From an uncultured Draconibacterium sp. (GTDB lineage Bacteria > Bacteroidota > Bacteroidia > Bacteroidales > Prolixibacteraceae), in assembly GCF_963677155.1 (NCBI RefSeq), contig NZ_OY781884.1, forward strand, positions 3,406,501-3,470,500: a stretch of DNA of 64,000 bases. Direction: 5' to 3'. The notes beneath the pieces are model-generated. The model ran no database searches and had not been told where the DNA came from. It worked only from the letters and a program-made list of their open reading frames with translations. The translations under genes and the position numbers were made by a program. Below are positions 42,863-51,509 of this stretch, in pieces; the stretch's first letter is position 1; each line of letters opens with the position of its first letter.

Positions 42863-43592
42863 TTTTTAGCATCGATTCAATTTGCTCTTTGGTCTTTTCC
42901 TGCAATTGTTTGTGGTCGTCATCCAAAATTGGTTCGCCATAAAGGATGGTAACGTGGGTGATTGGTTTTCCCAGTTGCCGGAAAAAATGCCCCACAAAAG
43001 TGTCTTTGTCAACCCATGCATCATTTACATCCTTAAAATCAATAGCCATAGGAATAACAGGAATGTTTCCATCGGCAGCAATTTTGAAGCTTCCGTTTTT
43101 AAACTTCTTGGTTAGCGGTCCTTTGTAAGTTGTTCCTTCTGGGAAAAGAATTACGGGAATTCCACTGTTAACCGATTCTTTTATTTTTTTCATTGTCAGC
43201 AGGAGACTTTTCTGGTTTTTCCGGTTAACCAGAATGGAGTTGGTAACACGTGCTCCCAAAGCCATGAAAGGCCATTTTGCTATTTCCGCTTTACCGACCA
43301 TGGCAGCGGGTGTCATGGCCGCAACAATAAATATATCGATGTAACTTCGGTGATTGGGCATCAGAATATAATTGTCCGATTGCGGAATTTCGTTTTTATC
43401 CACTTTTATTCCGCAAACAAAAAGAATGCTGCGTCCCCAGGTGCCGGCTACCCACTGTTGCATACGCTGACTGAATCCTTTCGTTTTTAACCAAAACCAA
43501 CCGATAATGGTAACGTAGGCACTTATAAACAGCACAAAAACTAACCTAATCAGCGCAAGAGGAGCGAAGAGGATTCTGTGAGCGATTTTCAT
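42846..43592 (-). CDS. plsC: 1-acyl-glycerol-3-phosphate acyltransferase (PlsC)
   Basis: 248 residues. N-terminal membrane helix (about 10-32), then PlsC blocks: NHRSYIDIF (HxxxxD), NSILVNRKNQKSLL, VILFPEGTTYKG and IPVIPMAIDF. This is the size and layout of the enzyme that makes phosphatidic acid from lysophosphatidic acid. It is the most typical PlsC of the three acyltransferases in the window. Start at ATG 43592, with no gene upstream in the same direction except the decayed fragment. Confidence 0.88.
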   Translation of the reverse strand: MKIAHRILFAPLALIRLVFVLFISAYVTIIGWFWLKTKGFSQRMQQWVAGTWGRSILFVCGIKVDKNEIPQSDNYILMPNHRSYIDIFIVAAMTPAAMVGKAEIAKWPFMALGARVTNSILVNRKNQKSLLLTMKKIKESVNSGIPVILFPEGTTYKGPLTKKFKNGSFKIAADGNIPVIPMAIDFKDVNDAWVDKDTFVGHFFRQLGKPITHVTILYGEPILDDDHKQLQEKTKEQIESMLKTIQSA

Positions 43593-43660
43593 TGAAACGA
43601 CGTCTGTTTTAATTGCAGGTGTTTCGGATTTTTTAGCCGGTCCGAATCACGACAACATTT

Positions 43661-44407
43661 TTATTGATTACAAATATGCGAAAAGAAGCTTTTATTTTCC
43701 ATTTCCGGAATCCATGAAAACCGAGGAATTTCATACGTGTCGAAATTTTTGGTATTCACTTTTCCGCCTTCAAAGTCAATAAACTCTTTCAGGGAATAAC
43801 CCAGCCCCATGTTTATGCAGCCCTCCATCTGAATGGTTGCGCCCTGCGGATTTACACAAAATCTCATTTCCTGTGCCACCCAAACTTTTAGCACTTTTAC
43901 CTCATCGGTTTCTTTGTTTACATCCACTTTAGTAATGTGCGCTACATAAGTTCCGGCATCAGACCCGATTGCAACGCCGAAACCTCTTCCTGACGGTGAT
44001 TTTTCCGGTTTCCAGTCGGCCATTTCTGCCACCGCTTCCAGTACATCAATGGCATGTTGGTCCTTCAGGTTTTTTAGCCTGAACTCAACCGGATCGATTC
44101 CGGCTTTGGCTGCCATAATATTCACCTGCGTTTCGCGGGCAAAGGTATTGGTGCTGTTACCAGGTCCACGCCACGCTCCGGTGTCGAAAGGATGTATTCC
44201 CGGGGCCGTCCATCCACGTCCGTAAACCGTTCTTTTCTGATGAGGCACATCGTATAGCGTTTCCGAGCTGCGGTCGCCGGCATAATAAACATGGTAATCC
44301 CATAAGTTAATTTTGCCCGAGTTGTCGATTCCTGAGTTTGTTTTTACGATAGCAGCCGGACGAAATGTATCATAGAAAAACTCTTCCTTGCGGCTCCAGT
44401 CTACCAT
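43661..44407 (-). pseudogene. Fragment of a molybdenum hydroxylase large subunit (xanthine dehydrogenase family)
   Basis: 248 residues can be read, against 700 or more in a full molybdopterin-binding subunit. The visible part (FYDTFRPAAIVKTNSGID, GAWRGPGNSTNTFARETQVN, GRGFGVAIGSDAGTYVAHI, GATIQMEGCINMGLGYSLKE) matches the middle-to-late region of IorB-like aldehyde/isoquinoline oxidoreductase subunits. At the end it departs from the family after PRFSWIPE and stops 16 residues later. The frame upstream of the ATG stays open for 13 codons and then stops, without homology. No small 2Fe-2S subunit gene is near. I read it as a remnant deleted at both ends. Confidence 0.8.
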
Positions 44408-44866
44408 AATAAAGTAAATTCGATTTTCGCTTTCATTGCAGTTGGTTTAATAAGATTTAAATTTCCTGCAGAATTCGGTGTTGTTTCGAATTCCAGGTGA
44501 AATTGTTTTGGCAAAAACGCTCTCTCTCTCTCTCTCTTCAAATTTACTAAGAATAAATTACAATGAAAATGGGGAAGTGGTATTTTGTTTCAGAGTATCT
44601 CAGATTGACAATTACTTAGATGATGTTTCGACGCTGGTCCGGGAAATGATTGCGGCCGGATGATGCCGAGGCGGCCAGAATGAAAAACTTGTAATCGGTA
44701 GTTCTCACGTGATCAGGAATCGGGATATCAGACAGGGGGCTGTTGCCGTTTTGGGGAGGTGACAATAAAGGTAAAACCAGGGTGATATGGTGATGTGTCT
44801 TATTTAGAATCATTCTGTGACAAAATAATGTTTAACTTTCAAGAGCGAATTTGACTAACAAACTTT
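44408..44866. other. Decayed or gene-free interval with a (CT)8 run
   Basis: 459 bp next to the hydroxylase fragment. (CT)8 lies at 44520-44535. A plus-strand frame (44478-44663) and a minus-strand one (44616-44813) exist but neither resembles a protein I know. It may be debris of the same deletion. Confidence 0.5.
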
Positions 44867-45025
44867 ATGAAATTCCAATGGGCCATTCAAATCCTCAAAT
44901 TTGAGATAAGTCGAAATGATATTAAGCTGGACGGTTCTTCAGACGCTGTTTTGATAGACAGACTACAGCGTGAAAATTTGGAACTTGAAGAGGCGATCGT
45001 TATTCTAGCAAATCAAGAAGGGTAG
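44867..45025 (+). CDS. Possible small protein (52 residues)
   Basis: ATG 44867 to TAG 45025. The translation begins MKFQWAIQILKFEISRND and ends LELEEAIVILANQEG; it is amphipathic with heptad-like spacing (IDRLQRENLELEEAI), which suggests a short coiled coil. No strong ribosome-binding site, but Bacteroidota rarely need one. Unknown family; it precedes the HEPN-type pair on the same strand by 170 bp. Confidence 0.4.
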   Translation: MKFQWAIQILKFEISRNDIKLDGSSDAVLIDRLQRENLELEEAIVILANQEG

Positions 45026-45139
45026 AATAATTCAGAAATATGAGTTTGCTTTAATCAATTTGGCTCATTTATTGTTAAAATAATACAATGACAAGTAGTG
45101 AGTTAACATACATTAGTTATTAAAATTCAATTATTAATC

Positions 45140-45147
45140 TATTTTTG
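45140..45147 (+). promoter_or_regulatory. Candidate -7 box (TATTTTTG) of the two-gene unit
   Basis: Full match to TAnnTTTG, 52 bp before the first start codon; no TTG at the usual distance upstream. Confidence 0.35.
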
Positions 45148-45198
45148 TGCTCCGAATTGTACAAAAATTCATAAATTAATACAAAATAAATCAGAATC

Positions 45199-45660
45199 AT
45201 GGAAACAGGGGTAATGTCAAAGGAGACAAAAATCCAAAATTGGTTTGATGATTTAGTTGCAACTTTAAGAAAGGATCAACTAATGATTGAAACGGGGGTC
45301 GCCTCTAAAGATCTTGAGAAAATGTATCAGATACTTTTTAATGAGGACTATGATAAATTGCATGAAAATCTTAGGGTACAGAACACCCATTATTTTATCA
45401 AAAAACTAGTTATCGATTATCTTACAGAGGTGAGACGTAGGGGTAATAACCCAGAAAAATTAGCACTTCAGCTTTCAGAATCAAAGATTTTGGTTTGGGC
45501 TGAGATTAAAGATGACGACGAATCTACAGAAGACTCATTACTACTTGCAGAAGCAATGGTCAATGCAAAATATAATGAGTTAGGTTTTCATTTAAGTTCT
45601 ACAATTTTAGAATCATCTGATAACTATCCAATCCCAGAGCAGTTTAGTTCAGTTATTTAA
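45199..45660 (+). CDS. Hypothetical protein, first gene of a coupled pair
   Basis: 153 residues, soluble, helical, mildly acidic at the C-terminal end (KDDDESTEDSLLLAEAMVNAKYN). I recognise no family. The segment after about residue 100 (ILVWAEIKDDDES) resembles short helices that often mediate protein contacts. The stop codon shares one base with the start of the HEPN-like gene (TAATG), so production is tied. If the second gene is a toxic RNase-like protein, this one is the natural candidate for its antidote or for a targeting subunit; that is conjecture from order alone. Confidence 0.65.
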   Translation: METGVMSKETKIQNWFDDLVATLRKDQLMIETGVASKDLEKMYQILFNEDYDKLHENLRVQNTHYFIKKLVIDYLTEVRRRGNNPEKLALQLSESKILVWAEIKDDDESTEDSLLLAEAMVNAKYNELGFHLSSTILESSDNYPIPEQFSSVI

Positions 45661-46148
45661 TGCCATCTTTTAATGAACATATCTCTCAAGCTAAAAGGAA
45701 CTTAGAATTTCTTCATAAAACAAATACCCATAATGGAGATTTTTGGGATTGGCAGGTGACGATATGTTTTTATGTGGGAGTTCATTTAGTTAATGCTCAC
45801 TTGGCTCATGTATCAAATCTTCATTATCGAAAACACGAAGAGGTAAAAAATGCGATTAGTCCTTATTCAAAGTTATCTCCATGCAAATTGCCTGAAAATG
45901 TATATTTATCTTACACTAAACTTCAGGGTTTATCCCGTCGGGCTAGATATTTGATCCATGAGAACCACAAAAACAAGGGGACTACAAATCATTTTACGTA
46001 CGGGAAACATTTTACGAGAGCTGTTAGGCATGTTGATACTCTTATGAAGTACATATCGGTAGCTTACAAGATTGATTTTGAAACGGTAACAATTGATTGC
46101 ACCGAGTTTAAGGACAACGACATAAAATATTTTGTCAAGAAAACATAA
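45660..46148 (+). CDS. HEPN-like protein, second gene of a coupled pair
   Basis: 162 residues. The N-terminal two thirds have the HEPN pattern of paired long helices: FNEHISQAKRNLEFLHK, WDWQVTICFYVGVHLVNAHLA (FYxxxHxxxA, the typical HEPN helix) and YLSYTKLQGLSRRARYLIHE. Arg94 and His100 (RARYLIH) fit the Rx4-6H motif of HEPN ribonucleases. The C-terminal ~50 residues are beta-rich (IDFETVTIDCTEF). HEPN proteins are frequent toxins or defence effectors, but many are not nucleases. It shares a base with the upstream gene and is followed by a good terminator. Confidence 0.65.
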   Translation: MPSFNEHISQAKRNLEFLHKTNTHNGDFWDWQVTICFYVGVHLVNAHLAHVSNLHYRKHEEVKNAISPYSKLSPCKLPENVYLSYTKLQGLSRRARYLIHENHKNKGTTNHFTYGKHFTRAVRHVDTLMKYISVAYKIDFETVTIDCTEFKDNDIKYFVKKT

Positions 46149-46169
46149 GTCAAATATTAATTTTTGAAG

Positions 46170-46194
46170 GCCGGACCGGAATCCGGCTTTTTTT
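46170..46194 (+). terminator. Terminator of the two-gene unit
   Basis: GCCGGA, loop CCGGAA, TCCGGC followed by seven T. Confidence 0.85.
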
Positions 46195-46353
46195 ATGTCA
46201 TAATTTGAGAATAGGAAGCCAAGTCAACATCCGGCTTTCTTTGTGTTTTAAATGAAATCATATTGCAAAAATCTGAGAATTGGTTGAGAATTTTGAAATA
46301 TAAAGATCGATTGATAAAATTGTTTGGGTTGCTTGAATGTTACCTGAAAATAA

Positions 46354-46380
46354 AAAAGAGAGCCGTTATTGCTCTCTTTT
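46354..46380 (-). terminator. Terminator after tRNA-Cys
   Basis: AAAAGAGAGC and GCTCTCTTTT pair perfectly with loop CGTTATT; on the minus strand a T-run follows. Confidence 0.85.
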
Positions 46381-46386
46381 GAGTTG

Positions 46387-46457
46387 AGGTTCCTGGCGGA
46401 GTCGAACCGCCGTACACGGTTTTGCAGACCGCTGCCTAGCCACTCGGCCAAGGAACC
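46387..46457 (-). tRNA. tRNA-Cys (anticodon GCA)
   Basis: 71 nt on the minus strand: acceptor arm GGTTCCT against AGGAACC with discriminator U, D-arm GCC...GGC, anticodon arm GCGGT-CTGCAAA-ACCGT with anticodon GCA, T-arm GGCGG-TTCGACT-CCGCC. All stems are perfectly paired. CCA is not encoded. It has its own promoter and terminator. Confidence 0.95.
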
Positions 46458-46882
46458 TTGTACGTTTTCGGACTGCAAAAATATAAAATTTTGTAGTTCT
46501 CGCAACACAAAAAATAAAATCGTGTTATTTTCTGCGTTTTTACCAGTTTGCATTTGCTTACAAGTTGCTGGCACCTAACTGCAACCAGCATCTATTGTCT
46601 TTGGATTATTTCCTTTGTGAAGCTCTCTCTTCTTTTCTATAGCGCACGATTTTCGGTACTTCCCTTCATTTAAATCATTCTAACTATAAAACATGAGTAA
46701 AAGGTTGAATTGTTTTTCGAAGATACGAAGAAGAAGTTCGAATAATTTGATAAATATCAGTATTGAGCTGGGGATTAAATATTTATAACATAGATTTATG
46801 ATAGCTTCGAGTCGCGAGCTACGAGCTGTTAGAAACAAATTAGGGGGCACTTTTAGCTGTTAACTGAGACTGCGACTGATTT
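46458..46882. other. Gene-free interval between tRNA-Cys and folB
   Basis: 425 bp. The left end is the tRNA promoter. At 46809-46828 there is a short GAGTCGCGAGCT repeat related to one at 57403-57418. The remainder is AT-rich and I see nothing else. Confidence 0.55.
46476..46505 (-). promoter_or_regulatory. Full Bacteroidota promoter of tRNA-Cys
   Basis: Minus strand: TTG (46505-46503), 19-base spacer, TATTTTTG (46483-46476), predicted start near 46469, 12 bases before the tRNA. Confidence 0.85.
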
Positions 46883-47233
46883 TTAACGTTCCATTGTAAC
46901 GCTCACCCGTTCCATTTCTCCTCCCATTGGCGGATTCATTTTCGAGATCTTTACACGAGCTTTATCAATTGCAGGGAAGCGGTCGTAAAGGGTGTCTAGG
47001 ATACGTTTGCTTACATTTTCCAATAAGGCCGATTTTATCTGCATCACTTCTTTTACAGTTTCATAAACAGCTTGGTAGTTTAATGCATCATCCAAATTGT
47101 CTGATTGGGCTGCGGCATCGCAGTTTGTTTCCAGGCGCAAATACACTTCAAAGTGGTTGCCAACAATTTGTTCGGCCGCAAAATGCCCGTGATAGGCATA
47201 AAATTTCATTCCCTCTATTTCAATTACTCCCAT
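46883..47233 (-). CDS. folB: Dihydroneopterin aldolase FolB
   Basis: 116 residues, normal length. The family blocks are EGMKFYAYHGHFAAEQIVGNHFEV (with the HG pair), DALNYQAVYETVKEVM and a catalytic Lys near the end (VKISKMNPPMGG). It makes 6-hydroxymethyl-dihydropterin in folate synthesis, in the cytoplasm as an octamer. Divergent from glnS with about 110 bp between them; no other folate gene is in the window. Confidence 0.93.
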   Translation of the reverse strand: MGVIEIEGMKFYAYHGHFAAEQIVGNHFEVYLRLETNCDAAAQSDNLDDALNYQAVYETVKEVMQIKSALLENVSKRILDTLYDRFPAIDKARVKISKMNPPMGGEMERVSVTMER

Positions 47234-47303
47234 TCCGAATTAATATTATTGCAACAAAAGTAATATTTTGAACAGGTGTTAAGTGTACTCACAAATCATT
47301 TTT

Positions 47304-47311
47304 TAATTTTG
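47304..47311 (+). promoter_or_regulatory. Candidate -7 box (TAATTTTG) of glnS
   Basis: Full match to TAnnTTTG, 33 bp before the glnS start; no TTG at 19-21 nt. Confidence 0.35.
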
Positions 47312-47343
47312 TGGTCTTATTCAATAGCGGATAATTCAAGAAA

Positions 47344-49047
47344 ATGGCAGAAAACAATACCAACACAAATGCAGAAGCGCCCAAAAAGGCCAACTTTATT
47401 CATGCACAAATCGACGCCGATTTGGCCGCAGGTAAAAATGATAAACGTGTGCATACACGCTTTCCCCCCGAGCCCAATGGCTATTTACACATTGGACACG
47501 CTAAATCGATCTGTTTAAATTTTGGGTTGGCACAAAAATACGGAGGTAAAACGAACCTGCGTTTTGATGATACCAATCCATCAAAAGAGGAAACAGAATA
47601 TGTTGAATCGATTATGGAAGATGTGCGTTGGCTGGGATTCGATTGGGATGATCGTTTGTATTATGCATCCGATAATTTTCCGAAATTGCATGCTTTTGCC
47701 GTTAAATTGATTGAAGAAGGCAAAGCTTATGTCGACGATCAGAATGCTGAAACCATAAGCGAGCAAAAAGGAACACCGCAGAAACCCGGAATTGAAAGTC
47801 CGTTCCGAAATCGTTCGGTTCAAACAAACCTCGATTTATTTGAGCGAATGACAATGGGGGAATTTGATGAGGGAGAAAAAGTACTGCGCGCAAAAATAGA
47901 TATGGCATCGCCAAATATGCACATGCGCGATCCTATTATTTACCGGATTATGAAAGCCGAACATCACCGCACAGGAAATAAGTGGTGTGTGTATCCTATG
48001 TACGACTTTGCCCATGGTCAGTGTGATTACTGGGAAGGAATTACGCATTCGATTTGTACTTTGGAATTTGAAGTGCACCGTCCGTTATACGATTGGTTTA
48101 TTACACAGTTAATGGATTCGGATTACCGTCCGCGCCAGATCGAGTTTTCGCGTTTGAACCTTACTTACACGGTAATGAGTAAGCGTAAATTGCTGGAGTT
48201 GGTGAAAGACAAGCATGTTCGGGGTTGGGACGATCCGCGGATGCCAACTATTTCGGGGTTACGCAGAAGAGGTTACACTCCAGAATCGATTCGTAATTTC
48301 TCGGATAAAATTGGCGTAACCAAAGTGGATGGAATGACCGATGTGTCGTTGCTTGAATTCAGTGTACGCGATCATCTGAATAAAATTGCACAGCGTGTAA
48401 TGGGTGTGCTCGATCCGCTAAAAGTGGTTATTACTAATTATCCTGAGGATAAAGAAGAGATATTAAGTGCCGTAAACAACCCTGAAGATGAGTCGATGGG
48501 ACGCCGGGATGTACCATTCTCGCGCGAGGTTTATATCGAGCAAAGCGACTTTATGGAAGATCCTCCACGTAAGTTTTTCCGTTTAGGTCCTGATCGTGAG
48601 GTGCGTTTGCGTTACGGTTACCTCATAAAATGTAACGAGGTTGTAAAAGACGAAAACGGCAAAATCGTTGAGTTGCACTGTACATACGATCCCGAGTCGA
48701 AAGGAGGAAAATCTTCTGATGGCAGAAAAGTAAAAGGAGTGGTACACTGGGTATCGGCAAAACATGCCGTTAAATCGGAAGTACGTTTGTACGATCGTTT
48801 GTTTACCGATGAAGAACCGGATGCACACAAGGATGTAGACTTTAAAGAGTTTATGAATCCCGAGTCGTTAAAAGTGCTCACTAACTGTTACCTGGAGCCA
48901 TTTGTAAAAACAGCTAAACCGCTTGATCATTTTCAGTTTGAGCGAACCGGTTATTTTAACCTGGATCCGGATTCAACGCCGGAATTACCGGTATTTAACC
49001 GAACAGTTCCATTGCGCGACTCGTGGGCTAAAAAACAAAAGAAATAA
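47344..49047 (+). CDS. glnS: Glutaminyl-tRNA synthetase GlnRS
   Basis: 567 residues. Class I synthetase: HIGH-type motif in [16 protein letters not shown], then FDDTNPSKE, and a KMSKS-type loop VMSKRKL. The [14 protein letters not shown] and [14 protein letters not shown] blocks separate GlnRS from GluRS; so the organism charges Gln directly. The C-terminal beta-barrel anticodon-binding domain is complete. The length is close to that of E. coli GlnRS. Confidence 0.95.
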   Translation: MAENNTNTNAEAPKKANFIHAQIDADLAAGKNDKRVHTRFPPEPNGYLHIGHAKSICLNFGLAQKYGGKTNLRFDDTNPSKEETEYVESIMEDVRWLGFDWDDRLYYASDNFPKLHAFAVKLIEEGKAYVDDQNAETISEQKGTPQKPGIESPFRNRSVQTNLDLFERMTMGEFDEGEKVLRAKIDMASPNMHMRDPIIYRIMKAEHHRTGNKWCVYPMYDFAHGQCDYWEGITHSICTLEFEVHRPLYDWFITQLMDSDYRPRQIEFSRLNLTYTVMSKRKLLELVKDKHVRGWDDPRMPTISGLRRRGYTPESIRNFSDKIGVTKVDGMTDVSLLEFSVRDHLNKIAQRVMGVLDPLKVVITNYPEDKEEILSAVNNPEDESMGRRDVPFSREVYIEQSDFMEDPPRKFFRLGPDREVRLRYGYLIKCNEVVKDENGKIVELHCTYDPESKGGKSSDGRKVKGVVHWVSAKHAVKSEVRLYDRLFTDEEPDAHKDVDFKEFMNPESLKVLTNCYLEPFVKTAKPLDHFQFERTGYFNLDPDSTPELPVFNRTVPLRDSWAKKQKK

Positions 49048-49053
49048 AATACT

Positions 49054-49088
49054 AAAAGGTTGTTTTCAAATAGAGAACAACCTTTTTT
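49054..49088 (+). terminator. Terminator of glnS
   Basis: AAAAGGTTGTT and AACAACCTTTT pair perfectly (11 bp) with an 11-base loop and T-run. Confidence 0.9.
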
Positions 49089-49222
49089 AATGCTTCTGTT
49101 ATGGTACTTAGGCGGCAGAATCCTTGCAAAGTCACTATTCTCGTTAATAACTGCATACACCCATTTACCGATTCATAACCTTGGTTAACCGAATGTAAAC
49201 TGTATGGCTGGTTTACGATTTT

Positions 49223-49230
49223 TACTTTTG
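49223..49230 (+). promoter_or_regulatory. Candidate -7 box (TACTTTTG) of the LiaF-LytS-LytTR operon
   Basis: Full match to TAnnTTTG, 25 bp before the first start codon; the -33 box is poor (TGT). Confidence 0.4.
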
Positions 49231-49255
49231 AGTTTTAAATGCAAAAAACAGTATC

Positions 49256-49645
49256 ATGGAAAAGGTGCCACACGAAAGAACGCATAAAAAGGAAAACTCA
49301 ACAGAGGTATTGGCTTTAGTTTTAATCGGTATTGGTTTGCTATGGATACTAAAACAAACCGGTTTCTTTTTTGATTTCCCGTTTTTAAACTTTCATACAA
49401 TTTTTAGTCCTGTAAGAAGTGTCTTTCATGGTATTGGGCATTTAATTTTTTCATGGCCTGTTATCCTTATCATTATCGGAGCAGTATTAATGGCCGGTAG
49501 ACGTTCGGGTGGACTGGTGTTACTGATTATAGGAGGTGTATTTTTATTGCCAAAACTAATTTTCATTTCAGGAGCGGCAATTGTGTTTTTGTTCCCAATT
49601 ATTTTAATTGTATTGGGAATTGCGTTAATCGCACGTTTGTTTTAG
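49256..49645 (+). CDS. Small membrane protein (DUF5668/LiaI-like)
   Basis: 129 residues with three to four hydrophobic helices (about 18-35, 60-76, 84-100 and 105-127) and short polar loops; GIGLLWILKQTGFFFDFP and WPVILIIIGAVLMAGRR are typical of the LiaI/LiaF-type transmembrane module. It has no soluble domain. First gene of an operon with a LiaF-like protein, a LytS-type kinase and a LytTR regulator. In Firmicutes the LiaI/LiaF proteins sense envelope damage and restrain the kinase; a similar role is inferred here. Confidence 0.75.
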   Translation: MEKVPHERTHKKENSTEVLALVLIGIGLLWILKQTGFFFDFPFLNFHTIFSPVRSVFHGIGHLIFSWPVILIIIGAVLMAGRRSGGLVLLIIGGVFLLPKLIFISGAAIVFLFPIILIVLGIALIARLF

Positions 49646-49732
49646 CCCGTAGTTGCGAAAGAAGAAAATCCGCTAAAAAAAGGACAGTGTTTAGAGGATT
49701 ATCAATATTTTAGGACAGTTAAAATTTTTATC

Positions 49733-50455
49733 ATGGATAATAAACCGGAGAATACAAACAGAAGAGCCATCCTTGGCTTGTTTCTAATTGTGGTAGGTGC
49801 ATTGTGGATCTTTGAGCGCCTCGATCTTATTCCTTCGTTTTGGAATGATATTCTGATATCGTGGCAAATGTTACTCATCGGAATTGGGGTTTTCTCCATA
49901 ATAGGTGGCAACAAAACCACAGGAACAGTATTAATTGTTATCGGATCTTTCTTTTTACTTCCCGAGGTTGCGCATATTCCTTATGAATTACGACGAATCG
50001 GTTGGCCGGTATTAATTATCGGGATTGGAGTGGCTATTCTGGTTAAACACACCGGCAGTCGCAATCCGGTAGATGGACCAACTTTTAATATGGGCGAGCA
50101 GAAAGGACATGATTATTTCGATGATTTTGTGATTTTTGGAGGTCGTGAAGTATATATAAATTCTCAGAATTTTATGGGTGGAAAAACCACTTCTGTTTTT
50201 GGCGGAACGGAGTACGATCTGCGTCAGGCAAAACTTTCGGCTAATGGTGCTGTTATCGACACGCTGGCTTTGTTTGGCGGCTGTGGTTTTAAAGTGCCTC
50301 CCGACTGGACGGTAAAAAATGAAGTTACCGCTATTTTTGGCGGCTACACCGATAAACGTGGAAACTCGTTAAATCAAATCGTTTCCGATCCCTCGAAAAC
50401 ATTGGTGATAAAAGGTTTTGCAGCTTTTGGCGGTGTAGAGATTAAATATCTGTAA
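49733..50455 (+). CDS. LiaF-like membrane protein
   Basis: 240 residues. The first ~105 repeat the membrane module of the preceding protein (GLFLIVVGALWIFERLDLIP, WQMLLIGIGVFSIIGG, WPVLIIGIGVAILVK). The last ~110 form the 'cell wall-active antibiotics response' beta domain of LiaF: FDDFVIFGGREVYINSQNFMGG, VFGGTEYDLRQAKLS, and VTAIFGGYTDKRG. LiaF in Bacillus blocks its sensor kinase until envelope stress; the kinase here begins one base after the stop of this gene, which suits a direct partnership. Confidence 0.82.
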   Translation: MDNKPENTNRRAILGLFLIVVGALWIFERLDLIPSFWNDILISWQMLLIGIGVFSIIGGNKTTGTVLIVIGSFFLLPEVAHIPYELRRIGWPVLIIGIGVAILVKHTGSRNPVDGPTFNMGEQKGHDYFDDFVIFGGREVYINSQNFMGGKTTSVFGGTEYDLRQAKLSANGAVIDTLALFGGCGFKVPPDWTVKNEVTAIFGGYTDKRGNSLNQIVSDPSKTLVIKGFAAFGGVEIKYL

Positions 50456-50456
50456 A

Positions 50457-51506
50457 ATGGATTTTAGACATCCCTTTATAAAAACTCCGCGCCTGGCTAT
50501 TTCATACATTGCGTTCTGGCTCATTTTGGCGGTGGTAATGGTTTTGGTGGTGGTATCGGTTGGCGAAAGCGATTTTATTACCGCCATGACCGAACGTTTC
50601 GCTTACATTATCCTTTTCGGTTTTTTAGGAATAGCTATCTGGTATGTCATAAAATTCAGTACCCTCGAAGATAACAGCATTGGCCGTGTAATTCTGGCGC
50701 ATGTAATTGCAGCCACTATCATTGTTTTAATTTGGCTATACATTGGTACGGTAATTACAAAGCTCATAAATCCGGGGCAGTTACACGAAGATCATAATAA
50801 TCTGTTCACCGGCCTTTATAATGGGTATTTGCTTTATACGTTTAACGTGGTATTTTTCTACGCGGTAAATTATTACATGGCATTTAAAGAAAAAACAAAA
50901 AACGAAACCAAGTTAAAGGCCTTGGTAAAAGAGGCCGAATTGCATGCTTTAAAATCGCAGATCAATCCACACTTTTTGTTTAATAGTTTGAACAGTATTT
51001 CGTCGCTTACAATGACCGATCCGGCAAAAGCACAGGAAATGGTGATCAATCTTTCGCAACTGATGCGTTATTCCTTAAAACACGAACAACGCGAAAAAGT
51101 AACAGTTCAGCAGGAAATCGAGAATAACAAACTTTACCTGAAGATTGAAAAAGTGCGTTTTGGCAAAAAACTAAATCCTGTTTATGCCATCGACGAGAAT
51201 TGTTTAAAGGCTGAAATACCGAATATGATACTTCAGCCACTGTACGAGAATGCTATAAAATACGGTGTGTACGAAGCCACCGAAACCATCGATGTAATTA
51301 CCCATTGCCGTTGCGACAATGATAAATTGGTGGTTACCATCAGCAATACCTACGATAAAGATGTATTGAGCAAAAAAGGCGAAGGGATTGGATTGCGTAA
51401 TATCCGCGACCGCCTGCAGGTGATTTACGGAAACCCGCATTTGCTGAAAATTGAAAATAAACAAAACGAATTTACCGTAACTTTAACCATTCCTCAAAAA
51501 TTGTAA
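50457..51506 (+). CDS. Sensor histidine kinase, LytS/YehU type
   Basis: 349 residues. Four membrane helices (about 15-34, 47-64, 77-97, 122-142) and no extracellular sensor domain, so the signal must come from the membrane or from a partner such as the LiaF-like protein. The kinase part has the phospho-acceptor His172 in LKSQINPHFLFNSLNS, then PNMILQPLYENAIKYGV (N-box) and GEGIGLRNIRDRL (G-box). The response regulator follows 3 bases later. Confidence 0.9.
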   Translation: MDFRHPFIKTPRLAISYIAFWLILAVVMVLVVVSVGESDFITAMTERFAYIILFGFLGIAIWYVIKFSTLEDNSIGRVILAHVIAATIIVLIWLYIGTVITKLINPGQLHEDHNNLFTGLYNGYLLYTFNVVFFYAVNYYMAFKEKTKNETKLKALVKEAELHALKSQINPHFLFNSLNSISSLTMTDPAKAQEMVINLSQLMRYSLKHEQREKVTVQQEIENNKLYLKIEKVRFGKKLNPVYAIDENCLKAEIPNMILQPLYENAIKYGVYEATETIDVITHCRCDNDKLVVTISNTYDKDVLSKKGEGIGLRNIRDRLQVIYGNPHLLKIENKQNEFTVTLTIPQKL

Positions 51507-51509
51507 ATC

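Noticed and set aside
44520-44535. (CT)8 as a phase-variation tract
   Set aside because: It is not inside or just before a recognisable intact gene.
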